Positions 44,087 to 52,720 of a stretch of 64,000 nt of DNA are shown here, one piece after another (within the stretch, counting starts at the first letter, position 1; every line of letters begins with the position of its first letter). Origin of the DNA: Crocinitomix algicola (GTDB lineage: Bacteria; Bacteroidota; Bacteroidia; Flavobacteriales_D; Crocinitomicaceae); assembly GCF_001661595.2 (NCBI RefSeq), contig NZ_LYPF02000017.1:1-64000 (forward strand), read 5' to 3'. Made by a program: the position numbers and the translations under genes. The notes under the pieces are model-generated. The model was not told the origin of the DNA. It saw only the letters and a program-made list of their open reading frames with translations, and ran no database searches.

Positions 44087-45526
44087 ATGAAACGAATAGA
44101 AATTAAACAATTATTAGCAGCCTCAAACTTTGGAGACAAAGTTCAAGTGAAGGGATGGGTAAAGGCATTTCGCCAAAATAGATTTATTCAGATCAATGAT
44201 GGATCAACACTTAATAATATTCAAGCTGTTATTGATTTTGAAAATGAAGAAGAGGCATTAATTAAACGTATCACCACTGGCGCAGCGGTTGCTGTAACTG
44301 GTGTCTTAGAGGAGTCCCAAGGAAAGGGGCAAAAGTTTGATTTAATTGTATCAAAAATTGAAATACTTGGTGATGCTGATCCCGATGAAGTGAGTAAAAC
44401 GGTCATGCAGCCCAAAAAACATAGTTTAGAGTTTTTGCGAGAGCAAGCTCATTTACGTTTTAGAACGAATTTGTTTGGAGCCATTTTCAGAATTAGACAT
44501 GCGACATCTTTCGCTATTCATAATTATTTTAATGAAAGAGGATATTATCACATAGCAACCCCAATTATTACAGGTTCTGACGCTGAAGGGGCAGGTGAAA
44601 TGTTTCGAGTTTCTACTTTAGATCCACAAAATCCACCATTAACAGAAGACCATAAAATTGATTGGTCCGAAGACTTTTTTGGTAAAGAAACGAACCTTAC
44701 TGTTTCTGGTCAGCTAGAAGCAGAATTGGCGGCGATGGCATTAGGAAAGGTTTATACTTTTGGACCTACTTTTAGAGCTGAAAATTCGAACACCGCACGG
44801 CATTTAGCAGAGTTTTGGATGGTTGAACCAGAAGTTGCCTTTAATGATTTAACGGATAATATGGATTTAGCTGAAGATTTTTTAAGTTATATCTGTAAGT
44901 ACGTGATGGAGAATTGTGCTGATGATATTCAATTCCTTAACGACAGAGAACTTAAAGAAGATCAGTCAAAACCGCAAGCTGAGAGAAATGAAATGAGCTT
45001 AATCGAACGATTAAACTTTGTAATTAACAACGATTTTGAGCGAATTACTTATACTGAAGCAATTGATCTACTACGAAACTCTAAACCGTATAAAAAGAAA
45101 AAATTCAAATACCCGGTTGAGTGGGGAACAGATTTACAAAGCGAACACGAACGATATTTAGTTGAAAAGCACTTTAAGAAACCTGTTATTATTTCTGATT
45201 ACCCAGCTTCATTTAAGGCTTTTTATATGCGTTTGAATGACGACGGTAAAACAGTTGCAGCCATGGACATCCTATTCCCTGGTATTGGCGAAATTATTGG
45301 AGGTTCGCAACGTGAAGAAAGATATGATACCTTAGTTGAAAAATGCAAAGCATTTAACATTCCGGAAGAAGAGATGTGGTGGTATTTGGACACTCGTAAA
45401 TTTGGAACAGCACCGCATGCCGGTTTTGGTTTAGGTTTTGAACGTATGGTGATGTTTACAACTGGAATGTCAAATATAAGAGACGTCATACCATTTCCAA
45501 GAACTCCAAAAAAAGCCGAATTTTAA
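44087..45526 (+). CDS. asnS: Asparaginyl-tRNA synthetase
   Basis: A 479-residue class IIb synthetase charging tRNA-Asn. The N-terminal OB-fold anticodon-binding domain ([20 protein letters not shown]) is followed by the catalytic core with motif 2 ([21 protein letters not shown]) and motif 3 ([21 protein letters not shown]). N rather than D in RAENSNT supports AsnRS over AspRS. A central insert of about 60 residues is typical of AsnRS. The frame extends to 44063 through a TTG, but the ATG at 44087, giving [10 protein letters not shown], fits the family. The ArsC-like gene follows after 3 bases and is probably co-transcribed. Confidence 0.97.
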   Translation: MKRIEIKQLLAASNFGDKVQVKGWVKAFRQNRFIQINDGSTLNNIQAVIDFENEEEALIKRITTGAAVAVTGVLEESQGKGQKFDLIVSKIEILGDADPDEVSKTVMQPKKHSLEFLREQAHLRFRTNLFGAIFRIRHATSFAIHNYFNERGYYHIATPIITGSDAEGAGEMFRVSTLDPQNPPLTEDHKIDWSEDFFGKETNLTVSGQLEAELAAMALGKVYTFGPTFRAENSNTARHLAEFWMVEPEVAFNDLTDNMDLAEDFLSYICKYVMENCADDIQFLNDRELKEDQSKPQAERNEMSLIERLNFVINNDFERITYTEAIDLLRNSKPYKKKKFKYPVEWGTDLQSEHERYLVEKHFKKPVIISDYPASFKAFYMRLNDDGKTVAAMDILFPGIGEIIGGSQREERYDTLVEKCKAFNIPEEEMWWYLDTRKFGTAPHAGFGLGFERMVMFTTGMSNIRDVIPFPRTPKKAEF

Positions 45527-45529
45527 GCC

Positions 45530-45889
45530 ATGAAAAAAGTTTATTACCTCTCCACTTGCTCTACTTGTAGCCGAATTTTAAAAGAATGGGATTTGGATGA
45601 ATCCTACACGTTGCAGGATATTAAAAAAGATCTAATAACAGCTGATCAAGTAGATCAAATGATTAAAATGGCTGGAAGTGCTTCGGCAATCTTTTCAAAA
45701 AGATCAATGAAATATCGGGCAATGGGGCTACACGAAAAAGAGCTAAGTGAAAACGAAATGCGCAATTTAATTCTTGAAGAATACACCTTTTTAAAACGTC
45801 CTGTTTTAATTATAGATGATGCAATTTTTGTTGGTAATTCGAAAAAAACGGTAGCTGCTGCAAAAGCAGAAATTGATGCAAAACGTTAA
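45530..45889 (+). CDS. ArsC/Spx-family thioredoxin-fold protein
   Basis: A 119-residue protein of the arsenate reductase (ArsC)/Spx/YffB group with a thioredoxin-like fold. The N-terminal Cys pair is C10-x-x-C13 (LSTCSTCSRIL). The conserved late motif appears as LKRPVLIIDDAIFVG. No arsenite transporter or ArsR regulator is nearby, so a role in arsenate resistance is unlikely; thiol-redox functions are more plausible. It lies 3 bases behind asnS and 14 bases before the EamA transporter, forming a likely operon. Confidence 0.88.
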   Translation: MKKVYYLSTCSTCSRILKEWDLDESYTLQDIKKDLITADQVDQMIKMAGSASAIFSKRSMKYRAMGLHEKELSENEMRNLILEEYTFLKRPVLIIDDAIFVGNSKKTVAAAKAEIDAKR

Positions 45890-45903
45890 CTTTAGTAGCC
45901 TAA

Positions 45904-46830
45904 ATGCCAGTTAACTTTAAATCGCACTTAGCACTTTTGGTGCTCAACTTAATGTATGGCGCTAATTACGTTGTTGCTAAAGGCTTAATGCCAAACGTTA
46001 TCGGTGCAAATGGTTTTATTTTGTTACGTGTTTTAGGTGCAACAATTTTATTCTGGATTATCTACGCTTTTCAGTATCAAAAAATCGCCCCTAAAGACTT
46101 CTTGAGACTAGCGGCCTGTGGTTTATTTGGGGTGGCAATTAATCAGTTGTTTTTCTTTAATGGAATTATGATTACCTCGCCAATAAACGCCCCGATAATC
46201 ATGACTACAACACCGATTATTGTGCTGGTATTATCCATGCTAATTTTAAAAGAATCAACCACAAAACTTAAAGTAGTAGGAATAGTATTGGGTACTATCG
46301 GCTCTGTACTTTTTACTATCCTAAGTAAAAACGTTGGATTTAGCACTGGTTTAGGTGATGTATTTATATTAATTAATGCCATTTCCTATTCCTTATACCT
46401 CGTATTGGTTAAACCATTAATGGCAAAATACAAACCTTTTACAGTGATCACATGGGTGTTTACTTTTGGGCTGATTTATGTTAGCATTTGGCCTTTTAGT
46501 TGGCCTGAATTAAGTAGTGTACAATTTGATAACCTTAGCATTGATTCGGGTTTAAGATTAGTTTTTGTAGTGCTTGGTGTTACATTTATACCTTATCTAC
46601 TTACCGTATTCGCTATGAAAAAACTCAGCCCTTCAACCAGTAGTACTTATATTTATTTTCAACCTATTTTTGCGGCTTCTTTCATCTACTTATTTTATTT
46701 GGTTGGATTAGAAGACTATACCCAAGACTTTACGATTGCCAAAGTTTTATGCGCTTTACTTATTTTTGCTGGAGTCTATTTAGTTATACGACCGGCCAAT
46801 AAAAAGTCGAGATTAATTCCCCCTAAATAG
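45904..46830 (+). CDS. EamA-family (DMT superfamily) transporter
   Basis: A 308-residue inner-membrane protein with ten predicted membrane segments in two EamA repeats. The first (about 8-135) contains MYGANYVVAKGLMP and FFNGIMITSPINAPIIMTTTPI; the second (about 150-295) contains SYSLYLVLVKPLM and KKLSPSTSSTYIYFQPIFAA. Family members export amino acids or other metabolites; the substrate is unknown. A basic C-terminal tail (NKKSRLIPPK) follows. It lies directly downstream of the ArsC-like gene. Confidence 0.92.
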   Translation: MPVNFKSHLALLVLNLMYGANYVVAKGLMPNVIGANGFILLRVLGATILFWIIYAFQYQKIAPKDFLRLAACGLFGVAINQLFFFNGIMITSPINAPIIMTTTPIIVLVLSMLILKESTTKLKVVGIVLGTIGSVLFTILSKNVGFSTGLGDVFILINAISYSLYLVLVKPLMAKYKPFTVITWVFTFGLIYVSIWPFSWPELSSVQFDNLSIDSGLRLVFVVLGVTFIPYLLTVFAMKKLSPSTSSTYIYFQPIFAASFIYLFYLVGLEDYTQDFTIAKVLCALLIFAGVYLVIRPANKKSRLIPPK

Positions 46831-46852
46831 CCGAATCGTACAAATAATTGTT

Positions 46853-46860
46853 TAGATTTG
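46853..46860 (+). promoter_or_regulatory. Predicted -7 promoter element of the biotin carrier gene
   Basis: TAGATTTG, a perfect TAnnTTTG, 18 bases before the ATG at 46879. Confidence 0.45.
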
Positions 46861-46878
46861 AATTAGAAATTTAGGACT

Positions 46879-47343
46879 ATGTTGAATACGATAAATACCA
46901 TTGAATTAGAAAAGAAAATTGCCGATTATAACATTAAGCAATTGAATGGGGATGTTTATCAAATAGAAAAACTCGGGGAAAAGGCAGAGATCATTGAAGT
47001 TTTAAATGTAGATATCGCTTTAAAAACAATGACCATTCGACACAATCATTCCGTTCACGATCTTGTTTTCAAAAACAACTTAGACTTCGTTCTTGACAAG
47101 ATGGGAATTAAACGTGCAACCGATAATATCAGCACTTCCATAAATGCTCCAATGCCAGGTAAAGTTATTGGGATATTAGTTAAGGAGGGAGATCAAGTGG
47201 CTAAAGGTGATGGCATTTTAATATTGGAAGCCATGAAAATGGAAAATGTATTAAAAGCAGAGCACGATTGCAGCATTAAAAAGATTGTTGTTGAAGAAGC
47301 TGTTAGTGTTGAAAAGAATCAAGTTTTAATTGAACTTGCTTAA
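46879..47343 (+). CDS. Biotin carboxyl carrier protein (free-standing)
   Basis: A 154-residue protein whose C-terminal half (about 88-154) is a biotinyl domain: APMPGKVIGILVKEGDQV, then the EAMKMEN attachment site with K120 as the biotinylated lysine. The N-terminal half is a charged region as in carriers of acyl-CoA carboxylases. It presents the biotin between carboxylase and carboxyltransferase subunits. No biotin carboxylase or carboxyltransferase gene is nearby, which is unusual because such carriers are usually operonic with them. It has its own -7 element and ends 3 bases from the convergent next gene. Confidence 0.92.
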   Translation: MLNTINTIELEKKIADYNIKQLNGDVYQIEKLGEKAEIIEVLNVDIALKTMTIRHNHSVHDLVFKNNLDFVLDKMGIKRATDNISTSINAPMPGKVIGILVKEGDQVAKGDGILILEAMKMENVLKAEHDCSIKKIVVEEAVSVEKNQVLIELA

Positions 47344-47346
47344 TTT

Positions 47347-48039
47347 TTAATAAGTACTTTCTTTGATATCTAATATCCGACGCACACTTTTTACAAAATA
47401 AGTGAAAATTGGATGTGGAATGTCTTTACTGGAAATTATTTGAGGACAGAACATCGTGAACACAAAAAAATTATGTGTTTTCAACTTTAAAATTTCCGGA
47501 TCAAAGTATTGATTTCGTGCACCAATTTCAAAATCTTCAGTTAATAACTCCGAATAATGTGGTAATATTGAATAGCGAGAAGAACTGTATTCGGTAACTC
47601 CTCTGTTCAAATAAATTTTACCAAATTCGGCTGAAAATCGATCAAGCGTAACACTCGTAAACTGATTACCTGTTACTAAATTATCCGAAATTATTTTTTC
47701 AGATTTAGGATCAAATCCTTTGTTCTCAAAGTGGGTCTGAACAAGGGTTTTAAAACAGTCACCCGTTCCTAACACCGGAATATCTTGCTGTATTAATTTA
47801 GAAATAATGGATTGAAAGAAAAAGGGATGTTGGTACGGACCGGGGGCAATAATTATTCCGTCAAAAGAGGTGTGAAAATTGTCTATTTCTTCAGAACATT
47901 CACGTTCGTTTAACCAATAATAATTTATGTCTTGATCTAAAACTTGTTGCGCATGCTGCAACGCTTGATTAGTTGCATTATGCGAATGATATGCGAAATT
48001 GTAATCACCTAATATAGCAATTCGAAGTATTCCATCCAT
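47347..48039 (-). CDS. CTP-synthase-like class I amidotransferase fold protein, probably catalytically degenerate
   Basis: A 230-residue protein with the fold of the CTP synthase glutaminase domain: RIAILGDYNFAYHSHNATNQALQHA, FDGIIIAPGPYQHPFFFQSII, and a C-terminal FFVFTMFCPQ followed by IPHPIFTYF. In an active enzyme the nucleophile elbow reads G-T-C-G-G-F-Q; here it is GTGDCFK, with Gly at the Cys position and a Cys (C95) two residues later. The H-P-E of the triad is replaced by C-P-Q (198-200). It is therefore likely a pseudo-amidotransferase or has another activity. The frame extends to a TTG at 48090 inside the preceding terminator; the ATG at 48039 is chosen. Confidence 0.75.
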   Translation of the reverse strand: MDGILRIAILGDYNFAYHSHNATNQALQHAQQVLDQDINYYWLNERECSEEIDNFHTSFDGIIIAPGPYQHPFFFQSIISKLIQQDIPVLGTGDCFKTLVQTHFENKGFDPKSEKIISDNLVTGNQFTSVTLDRFSAEFGKIYLNRGVTEYSSSRYSILPHYSELLTEDFEIGARNQYFDPEILKLKTHNFFVFTMFCPQIISSKDIPHPIFTYFVKSVRRILDIKESTY

Positions 48040-48069
48040 AGTTTTGCTAATGCTTCCTGTTAAAATTAG

Positions 48070-48100
48070 AAAAAAAAAAGGGAGATTCAAAGAACCTCCC
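48070..48100 (-). terminator. Rho-independent terminator of the downstream-reading lipoprotein gene
   Basis: On the minus strand a stem GGGAGGTTC / GAATCTCCC with one mismatch is followed by a run of ten T. It lies just after the stop of the lipoprotein gene (48128-48751). Confidence 0.85.
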
Positions 48101-48127
48101 GTTTAATTAATATATTCTTAATACGTT

Positions 48128-48751
48128 TTATTCTAATTTAAATGCCGATCGAACATGCGCATTTTCGATACACTTTAAACTATCAATTACACCGTAATCT
48201 GAATTGAATAAGGAACAGTTGAATGTCGCATCAAATTGCATGTATGTACCTGTAGTATCTGATTCGTGAATCATGGTGTTGAAAACAAAATCTTTTACAC
48301 AAATGGTTGATGTTGAATCACTTTCCCAAACTCTTCCATTTGGATCAGTCCATCTTACCACAACTCCGTTATGATCATATCCACCTGAATATACTGGTGT
48401 CGGATTATCTTCTAAAAATGCTTTCCAAGCATCTAAAGGCGGGTTATTTGATCCATCATCCACCCAATCAATTGATCGAACTTCAATTTCCAATCCACCG
48501 ATAACCCCTGCGTCTTTGATAAACGTTCTGTATCTAGCGTTTGATGTACCATCACCAGTAGAAATTACTTTATCTGAGTAGTATTTACATGAATCTGAAT
48601 AAGTCACCTTATTTACTGAATCAGCTACATCCATTTCGCATTCACAATTTAGGTCCACCAACGGAACTGGTGGTGGAATTACCTCATGATCGGTACACGA
48701 ATGTGCAAGTGCAAGACCTGCAAACGCGAATAGAAAATATAGTTTTCTCAT
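48128..48751 (-). CDS. Hypothetical lipoprotein
   Basis: A 207-residue predicted lipoprotein with a signal peptide and lipobox-like AHSC (C19), followed by a Pro-rich spacer (IPPPVPLVDL). The mature part is acidic, beta-rich and has several Cys (CECEM, DSCKYY, FNCSLF, LKCIE) that could pair in the periplasm. No domain was recognised. The frame extends 12 codons upstream, but the ATG at 48751 gives a normal signal peptide and follows a near-consensus TATCTTTA at 48766-48773. A strong terminator ends the transcript. Confidence 0.7.
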   Translation of the reverse strand: MRKLYFLFAFAGLALAHSCTDHEVIPPPVPLVDLNCECEMDVADSVNKVTYSDSCKYYSDKVISTGDGTSNARYRTFIKDAGVIGGLEIEVRSIDWVDDGSNNPPLDAWKAFLEDNPTPVYSGGYDHNGVVVRWTDPNGRVWESDSTSTICVKDFVFNTMIHESDTTGTYMQFDATFNCSLFNSDYGVIDSLKCIENAHVRSAFKLE

Positions 48752-48978
48752 AACAATGCTTTTTGTAAAGATAAATCTTTTTTTCACAATACGCCCGTCG
48801 TTTGATTTTGGTTGCTTACAAAAATGAGAATTTAATACTGTTTAAGTTTTAACCAACAAAAACTGCAGGTTTAAACCAACGACTTCGAACATAACTCCTA
48901 TAAACAAATCAAATTTACCCTGGTCAAATATTCTACAAAATCATTTCATACACCAGAAAACAAAATTACTGCACGAGA

Positions 48979-49305
48979 TTAAGCCCTCAATTCTTGTACT
49001 TTTTGGTTAAAATAGAAGTCCTCCAATACAATACCTTCGCCAAATACATTTTCAAACGAATAGTCAATAATTTCAGAACCGTCCTCCATTGGAATGTGAT
49101 TGACTTGATTCACTTGAAACTCTATTCCAAGTGCTGTTATTTTAGCTATTATACGATTGAGGTCAGATTGAGAAATCATCATTTCTGTTGCAAACTTGCG
49201 CCCTTTCACAATCACATCACAAAAAGCTTTCACAACGCTATCCCCTGATTCATAAGTAACTTGTTTAACTATCAGTTGCTCGTAAATTGAAATAATATTT
49301 TCCAT
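48979..49305 (-). CDS. Small hypothetical protein
   Basis: A 108-residue acidic cytosolic protein without recognised domain, signal peptide or membrane segment. It looks like a compact alpha/beta fold: VVKAFCDVIVKGRKF forms a hairpin, SDLNRIIAKITALG a helix, and FENVFGEGIVLEDFYF another strand pair. It is isolated, with 191 bases after it and a 240-base gap before the divergent saccharopine dehydrogenase gene. A TAATATTG at 49323-49330 is a weak -7 candidate. The reading frame and composition are like its neighbours, so it is probably a real gene. Confidence 0.6.
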   Translation of the reverse strand: MENIISIYEQLIVKQVTYESGDSVVKAFCDVIVKGRKFATEMMISQSDLNRIIAKITALGIEFQVNQVNHIPMEDGSEIIDYSFENVFGEGIVLEDFYFNQKVQELRA

Positions 49306-49504
49306 AACATTTAATTTTGATACAATATTATTGGGGTAGATCGTAAAGTAATTACGTTCATCTTTTATCGTTTTAAAAAGACTTTTTTGTCACTTTTGAA
49401 TGATGAAATACGTTAACCATAACGAAACCAACTATTTTATGTGATTTGTGAATTTATTTTCAAAAAATAATTGTCTAGTGTTTTTTTTAACGATAGAAAA
49501 ATGT

Positions 49505-49512
49505 TAGATTTG
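49505..49512 (+). promoter_or_regulatory. Predicted -7 promoter element of the saccharopine dehydrogenase gene
   Basis: TAGATTTG, a perfect TAnnTTTG, 34 bases before the ATG at 49546. Upstream in-frame starts at 49471 and 49501 would lie before it, so they are unlikely. Confidence 0.5.
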
Positions 49513-49545
49513 AAATACCCAAGAAAGACTAAAACAAAGACAAAC

Positions 49546-50901
49546 ATGAAAAAAATATTGGTTATCGGTGCAGGGCTCTCCACATCATCTTTGCTTCGAT
49601 ATTTTACTCAAAATGCTGAAAAAGAAGGTTGGTTAATAAGGGTTGGTGATCAAGATGGAGCATTGGCTGCGTCCAAGGTTGCAAATTGTAAAAATGCTGA
49701 AGGATTTGAACTTGATGGTTTGGATGAAGAGCAACGTTCCCCGCTTATAGAATGGGCCGACTTGGTTATTTCCATGCTTCCTGCACGTTTTCACGTTGAA
49801 GTTGCAAAAGACTGCATTAAGCACAAAACCAATTTAATTACACCTTCTTATATTTCTGACGAAATGAAAGCACTTAACCAAGCGGCAATTGACGCTGGAA
49901 TAGTCATTATGAACGAAATTGGTGTAGACCCAGGCATCGACCACATGAGTGCGAAAAAAATCTTGGATGAAATAGAAGAAGCTGGTGGTAAGATGCATAT
50001 TTTTGAATCTTTTACAGGTGGTTTAGTCGCCCCAGAAAGTGATGACAACCCATGGAACTATAAATTTTCCTGGAATCCTAGAAACGTTGTTCTAGCTGGA
50101 CAAGGAGGAGCTGCTAAGTTTATTCAAGAAGGGCAATACAAATACATTCCTTATCACCGATTATTCCGCCGGACTGAGTTTATTGAAATACCTGGTTACG
50201 GTAAATTTGAAGGGTATGCAAACAGAGATTCTTTGAAATATAGAGACGTTTATAACCTCCAAGATATCCCAACAATTTATAGGGGAACATTTAGACGAAA
50301 AGGGTTCTCCAAAGCTTGGGATTGTTTTGTACAATTAGGTGCAACCGATGATTCGTATATACTTGAAGGTAGTAAAAACATGACGCGTCGTGATTTTATA
50401 AATTCATTTCTACCGTATAATGTCAATGATTCTGTTGAATTAAAACTAAGGCATTATTTGAAAATTGATCAAGATGATCCGATGTTCATGAAACTTGAAT
50501 GGTTAGGTATTTTTGACAAAGTAAAATATGATTTTGAGACGGACGTAACACCTGCACAATTTTTACAACGAATTTTAGCAGATAAATGGAAACTCGGCCC
50601 CGATGACAAAGATATGATTGTTATGTGGCATAAGTTCGTTTACAAAATCAATGGAGAATTTAAAGAAATTAATTCCCACATGGTGGTAAAAGGAGAAAAA
50701 CAACCTTACACTGCCATGAGTACTACTGTTGGATTACCTGCAGGAATTTGTGCTAAAATGATACTAAACGATACTATTCAAATAAAAGGTGTACAACTTC
50801 CAATACACAAAGAAATATACGAACCTATTTTAGAAGAATTGGAAAAATTCGGTATCGTATTTCACGAGCAGGAAGTTGTGGAGCCAGTACTTTATATTTA
50901 A
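49546..50901 (+). CDS. Saccharopine dehydrogenase family protein
   Basis: A 451-residue oxidoreductase of the saccharopine dehydrogenase C-terminal type (glutamate-forming, LYS9-like). The NAD(P)-binding Rossmann fold begins at KKILVIGAGLSTSSLLRYF. The substrate domain contains NEIGVDPGIDHMSA and ESFTGGLVAPESDDNPWNYK, both strongly conserved in this group. In Bacteroidota such enzymes belong to lysine degradation via saccharopine, but the partner lysine-ketoglutarate reductase is not in the window. The start was moved to the ATG at 49546 because the Rossmann strand begins right there and the -7 element at 49505-49512 lies before it. It abuts the convergent nfu gene with no spacing. Confidence 0.9.
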   Translation: MKKILVIGAGLSTSSLLRYFTQNAEKEGWLIRVGDQDGALAASKVANCKNAEGFELDGLDEEQRSPLIEWADLVISMLPARFHVEVAKDCIKHKTNLITPSYISDEMKALNQAAIDAGIVIMNEIGVDPGIDHMSAKKILDEIEEAGGKMHIFESFTGGLVAPESDDNPWNYKFSWNPRNVVLAGQGGAAKFIQEGQYKYIPYHRLFRRTEFIEIPGYGKFEGYANRDSLKYRDVYNLQDIPTIYRGTFRRKGFSKAWDCFVQLGATDDSYILEGSKNMTRRDFINSFLPYNVNDSVELKLRHYLKIDQDDPMFMKLEWLGIFDKVKYDFETDVTPAQFLQRILADKWKLGPDDKDMIVMWHKFVYKINGEFKEINSHMVVKGEKQPYTAMSTTVGLPAGICAKMILNDTIQIKGVQLPIHKEIYEPILEELEKFGIVFHEQEVVEPVLYI

Positions 50902-51519
50902 TTACTGGCTCAACGCAACCACTTCTTTAACTTCTTTCAAGTTAGATTTTAGTAATTGTTCTATTCCTCCTTTTAACGTTGCAGTGGATGATGGGCATCC
51001 AGCACACGAACCTTTAAGTTCAACTGTAACAATACCATCTTCGTATCCCACATAATCAATCGCTCCACCATCATTTTCAACAGCTGGACGAACGTATTCA
51101 TTAAGTAAATGCATAATTGGCTCATCAAATTCTGATGGCTCAAAAACTTTTCTTGGTGCCTTATCTTGTTCCTCTTCTCCGTTCGACTTAGGCTGGGTTG
51201 ATGGCATCATAATTAAAACTTCTTTCCCATCCGCTAACCATTCACGAATAAAGTCTCTCAATTCCATCACTATAAAATCCCAATCAACGTTATCCGTTCG
51301 CGTGATCGTTACAAAGTTTCCTGAAATAAAAACACCATCAACAAAAGGAAAATTGAATAATGCTTCTGCTAATGGCGAATAACCTTTGGCTTCTGCCCCA
51401 CTTTCAAACTGCACTGTTTGATCATTAATTAGTAAATATTTATTCGCCACAAACTTCATCGTAAGTGGATTAGGCGTCATTTCAGCATATAATGTAATCG
51501 GAACTCTTTTCTCCTCCAT
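50902..51519 (-). CDS. Nfu-type iron-sulfur cluster scaffold/carrier
   Basis: A 205-residue protein with an N-terminal Nfu domain (TLYAEMTPNPLTMKFVANKY), a linker with acidic and basic stretches, and a C-terminal NifU-like domain carrying C172-x-x-C175 (GSCAGCPSSTATLKGG), the ligands that hold a 4Fe-4S cluster between two subunits. This arrangement (Nfu_N plus NifU_C) equals mitochondrial NFU1-type carriers that pass clusters to enzymes such as lipoyl synthase. A perfect -7 element lies 20 bases upstream of the ATG. Monocistronic and directly convergent with the saccharopine dehydrogenase gene. Confidence 0.94.
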   Translation of the reverse strand: MEEKRVPITLYAEMTPNPLTMKFVANKYLLINDQTVQFESGAEAKGYSPLAEALFNFPFVDGVFISGNFVTITRTDNVDWDFIVMELRDFIREWLADGKEVLIMMPSTQPKSNGEEEQDKAPRKVFEPSEFDEPIMHLLNEYVRPAVENDGGAIDYVGYEDGIVTVELKGSCAGCPSSTATLKGGIEQLLKSNLKEVKEVVALSQ

Positions 51520-51538
51520 AATTCTTCATTTTATTGTA

Positions 51539-51546
51539 CAAAGTTA
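51539..51546 (-). promoter_or_regulatory. Predicted -7 promoter element of the nfu gene
   Basis: TAACTTTG on the minus strand, a perfect TAnnTTTG, 20 bases before the ATG at 51519. Confidence 0.5.
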
Positions 51547-51644
51547 AGGCTTATTTAGATGCATTCTATGCAAATAATAATTCGATTATTAAAAAAAACG
51601 GATAGCTCAGATAATCGGTCTTAAAAACTGTATATTTAGTATTA

Positions 51645-52670
51645 ATGAAAAGAAAAGATTTTATTCGCGCCGCAACAGGAATTATGGCTGGTGTAAGTGG
51701 ATTAGGATTGTCTAGTTTTAGTGAACTCAAGGAGTCTAATCCTCTTAAATTAGCACATAACCTGAAGCCGGGTTCAACAATTGCCTTAACTGCTCCAGCT
51801 GGCGCTATTTGGAATGCCAAACAGATTGATAAAATCAGAACAATTCTGAACGATGAAGGATTTAATATTGTTATTGGAGAAACAAATTACCAACAAGAAG
51901 GTTATCTCGCTGGAAGTGATAAAGAACGTGCACATGAGTTAATGTCATTTTTTGAAAACGATAAAATTGATGCTATTCTAACCATGCGTGGTGGTTGGGG
52001 ATGTGCCAGAATTTTAGATTTATTGGATTACGATATCATCGCCAAACACCCCAAAATAATTATGGGATTTAGTGACATTACTTCATTAATCAACGCAATA
52101 TATCTCAAAACAAACCTCGTCACTTTTCACGGACCAAGTGGTTATTCTTCGTGGGGAAAGTTCACATTGAACCACGTAAAAAAAGCTTTAGTAAGCACAT
52201 TACCGTTTCAACTAAAAAATCCCCCAGAAAACAAGAAAGAACTTAAAACTTGGTCAACCGGAAAAGCAAAGGGACGACTTATTGGAGGTAATTTAACAGT
52301 TATTGTCTCCATGATTGGAACGGGCTATGAACCAAACTGGAAGGGTAAACTCCTTTTTTTAGAAGAAATTGGAGAGGAACCTTATCGAATAGATAGAATG
52401 CTTTGGCAATTAAAGCAAGCCGGTGTGTTTAAAAAAATAAATGGTTTAATTTTAGGCTCTTTTAAAAACTGTACCCCTGAAGAACCCGCCAAATCTTATG
52501 AATTAGCCGAAGTCTTTGAACAACACTTTCGTTCATCGCCAACACCAGTTTACCAGGGTGCATCTTTTGGACATATAGCACCTAAGTTTACAATACCAAT
52601 TGGTGTTTTGGCTGAAATGGATGCCGATAAAAAAATCATTAATACCTTGGAAAAGGCGGTGAAAATTTAG
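51645..52670 (+). CDS. LD-carboxypeptidase (peptidase family S66)
   Basis: A 341-residue serine peptidase of family S66, which removes the terminal D-alanine from tetrapeptide stems during murein recycling. Signature segments are ILTMRGGWGCARILDLLDYD, the nucleophile elbow MGFSDITSL (S143), LLFLEEIGEEPYRIDRML, and the catalytic His region GASFGHIAPKFTIPIG. The N-terminus (MKRKDFIRAATGIMAGVSG) resembles the Tat-like or signal sequences of Bacteroidota (K-R-K-D-F) and suggests export, whereas E. coli LdcA is cytoplasmic. Length is normal when the signal is subtracted. It is followed after 50 bases by the GT-C-like gene. Confidence 0.92.
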   Translation: MKRKDFIRAATGIMAGVSGLGLSSFSELKESNPLKLAHNLKPGSTIALTAPAGAIWNAKQIDKIRTILNDEGFNIVIGETNYQQEGYLAGSDKERAHELMSFFENDKIDAILTMRGGWGCARILDLLDYDIIAKHPKIIMGFSDITSLINAIYLKTNLVTFHGPSGYSSWGKFTLNHVKKALVSTLPFQLKNPPENKKELKTWSTGKAKGRLIGGNLTVIVSMIGTGYEPNWKGKLLFLEEIGEEPYRIDRMLWQLKQAGVFKKINGLILGSFKNCTPEEPAKSYELAEVFEQHFRSSPTPVYQGASFGHIAPKFTIPIGVLAEMDADKKIINTLEKAVKI

Positions 52671-52720
52671 TTTGCGAAAATCTAGTAAAAGCTTAATTTA
52701 GCGATTTAATTCATGCATAC

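Noticed and set aside
45530-45889. Arsenic resistance locus
   Set aside because: The ArsC-like protein belongs to a broad Spx/YffB group, and there is no ArsR, ArsB or Acr3 gene nearby.
51645-51720. True twin-arginine signal on the LD-carboxypeptidase
   Set aside because: The motif reads K-R-K-D-F rather than R-R-x-F-L; a Tat-like or plain signal is possible but Tat cannot be claimed.
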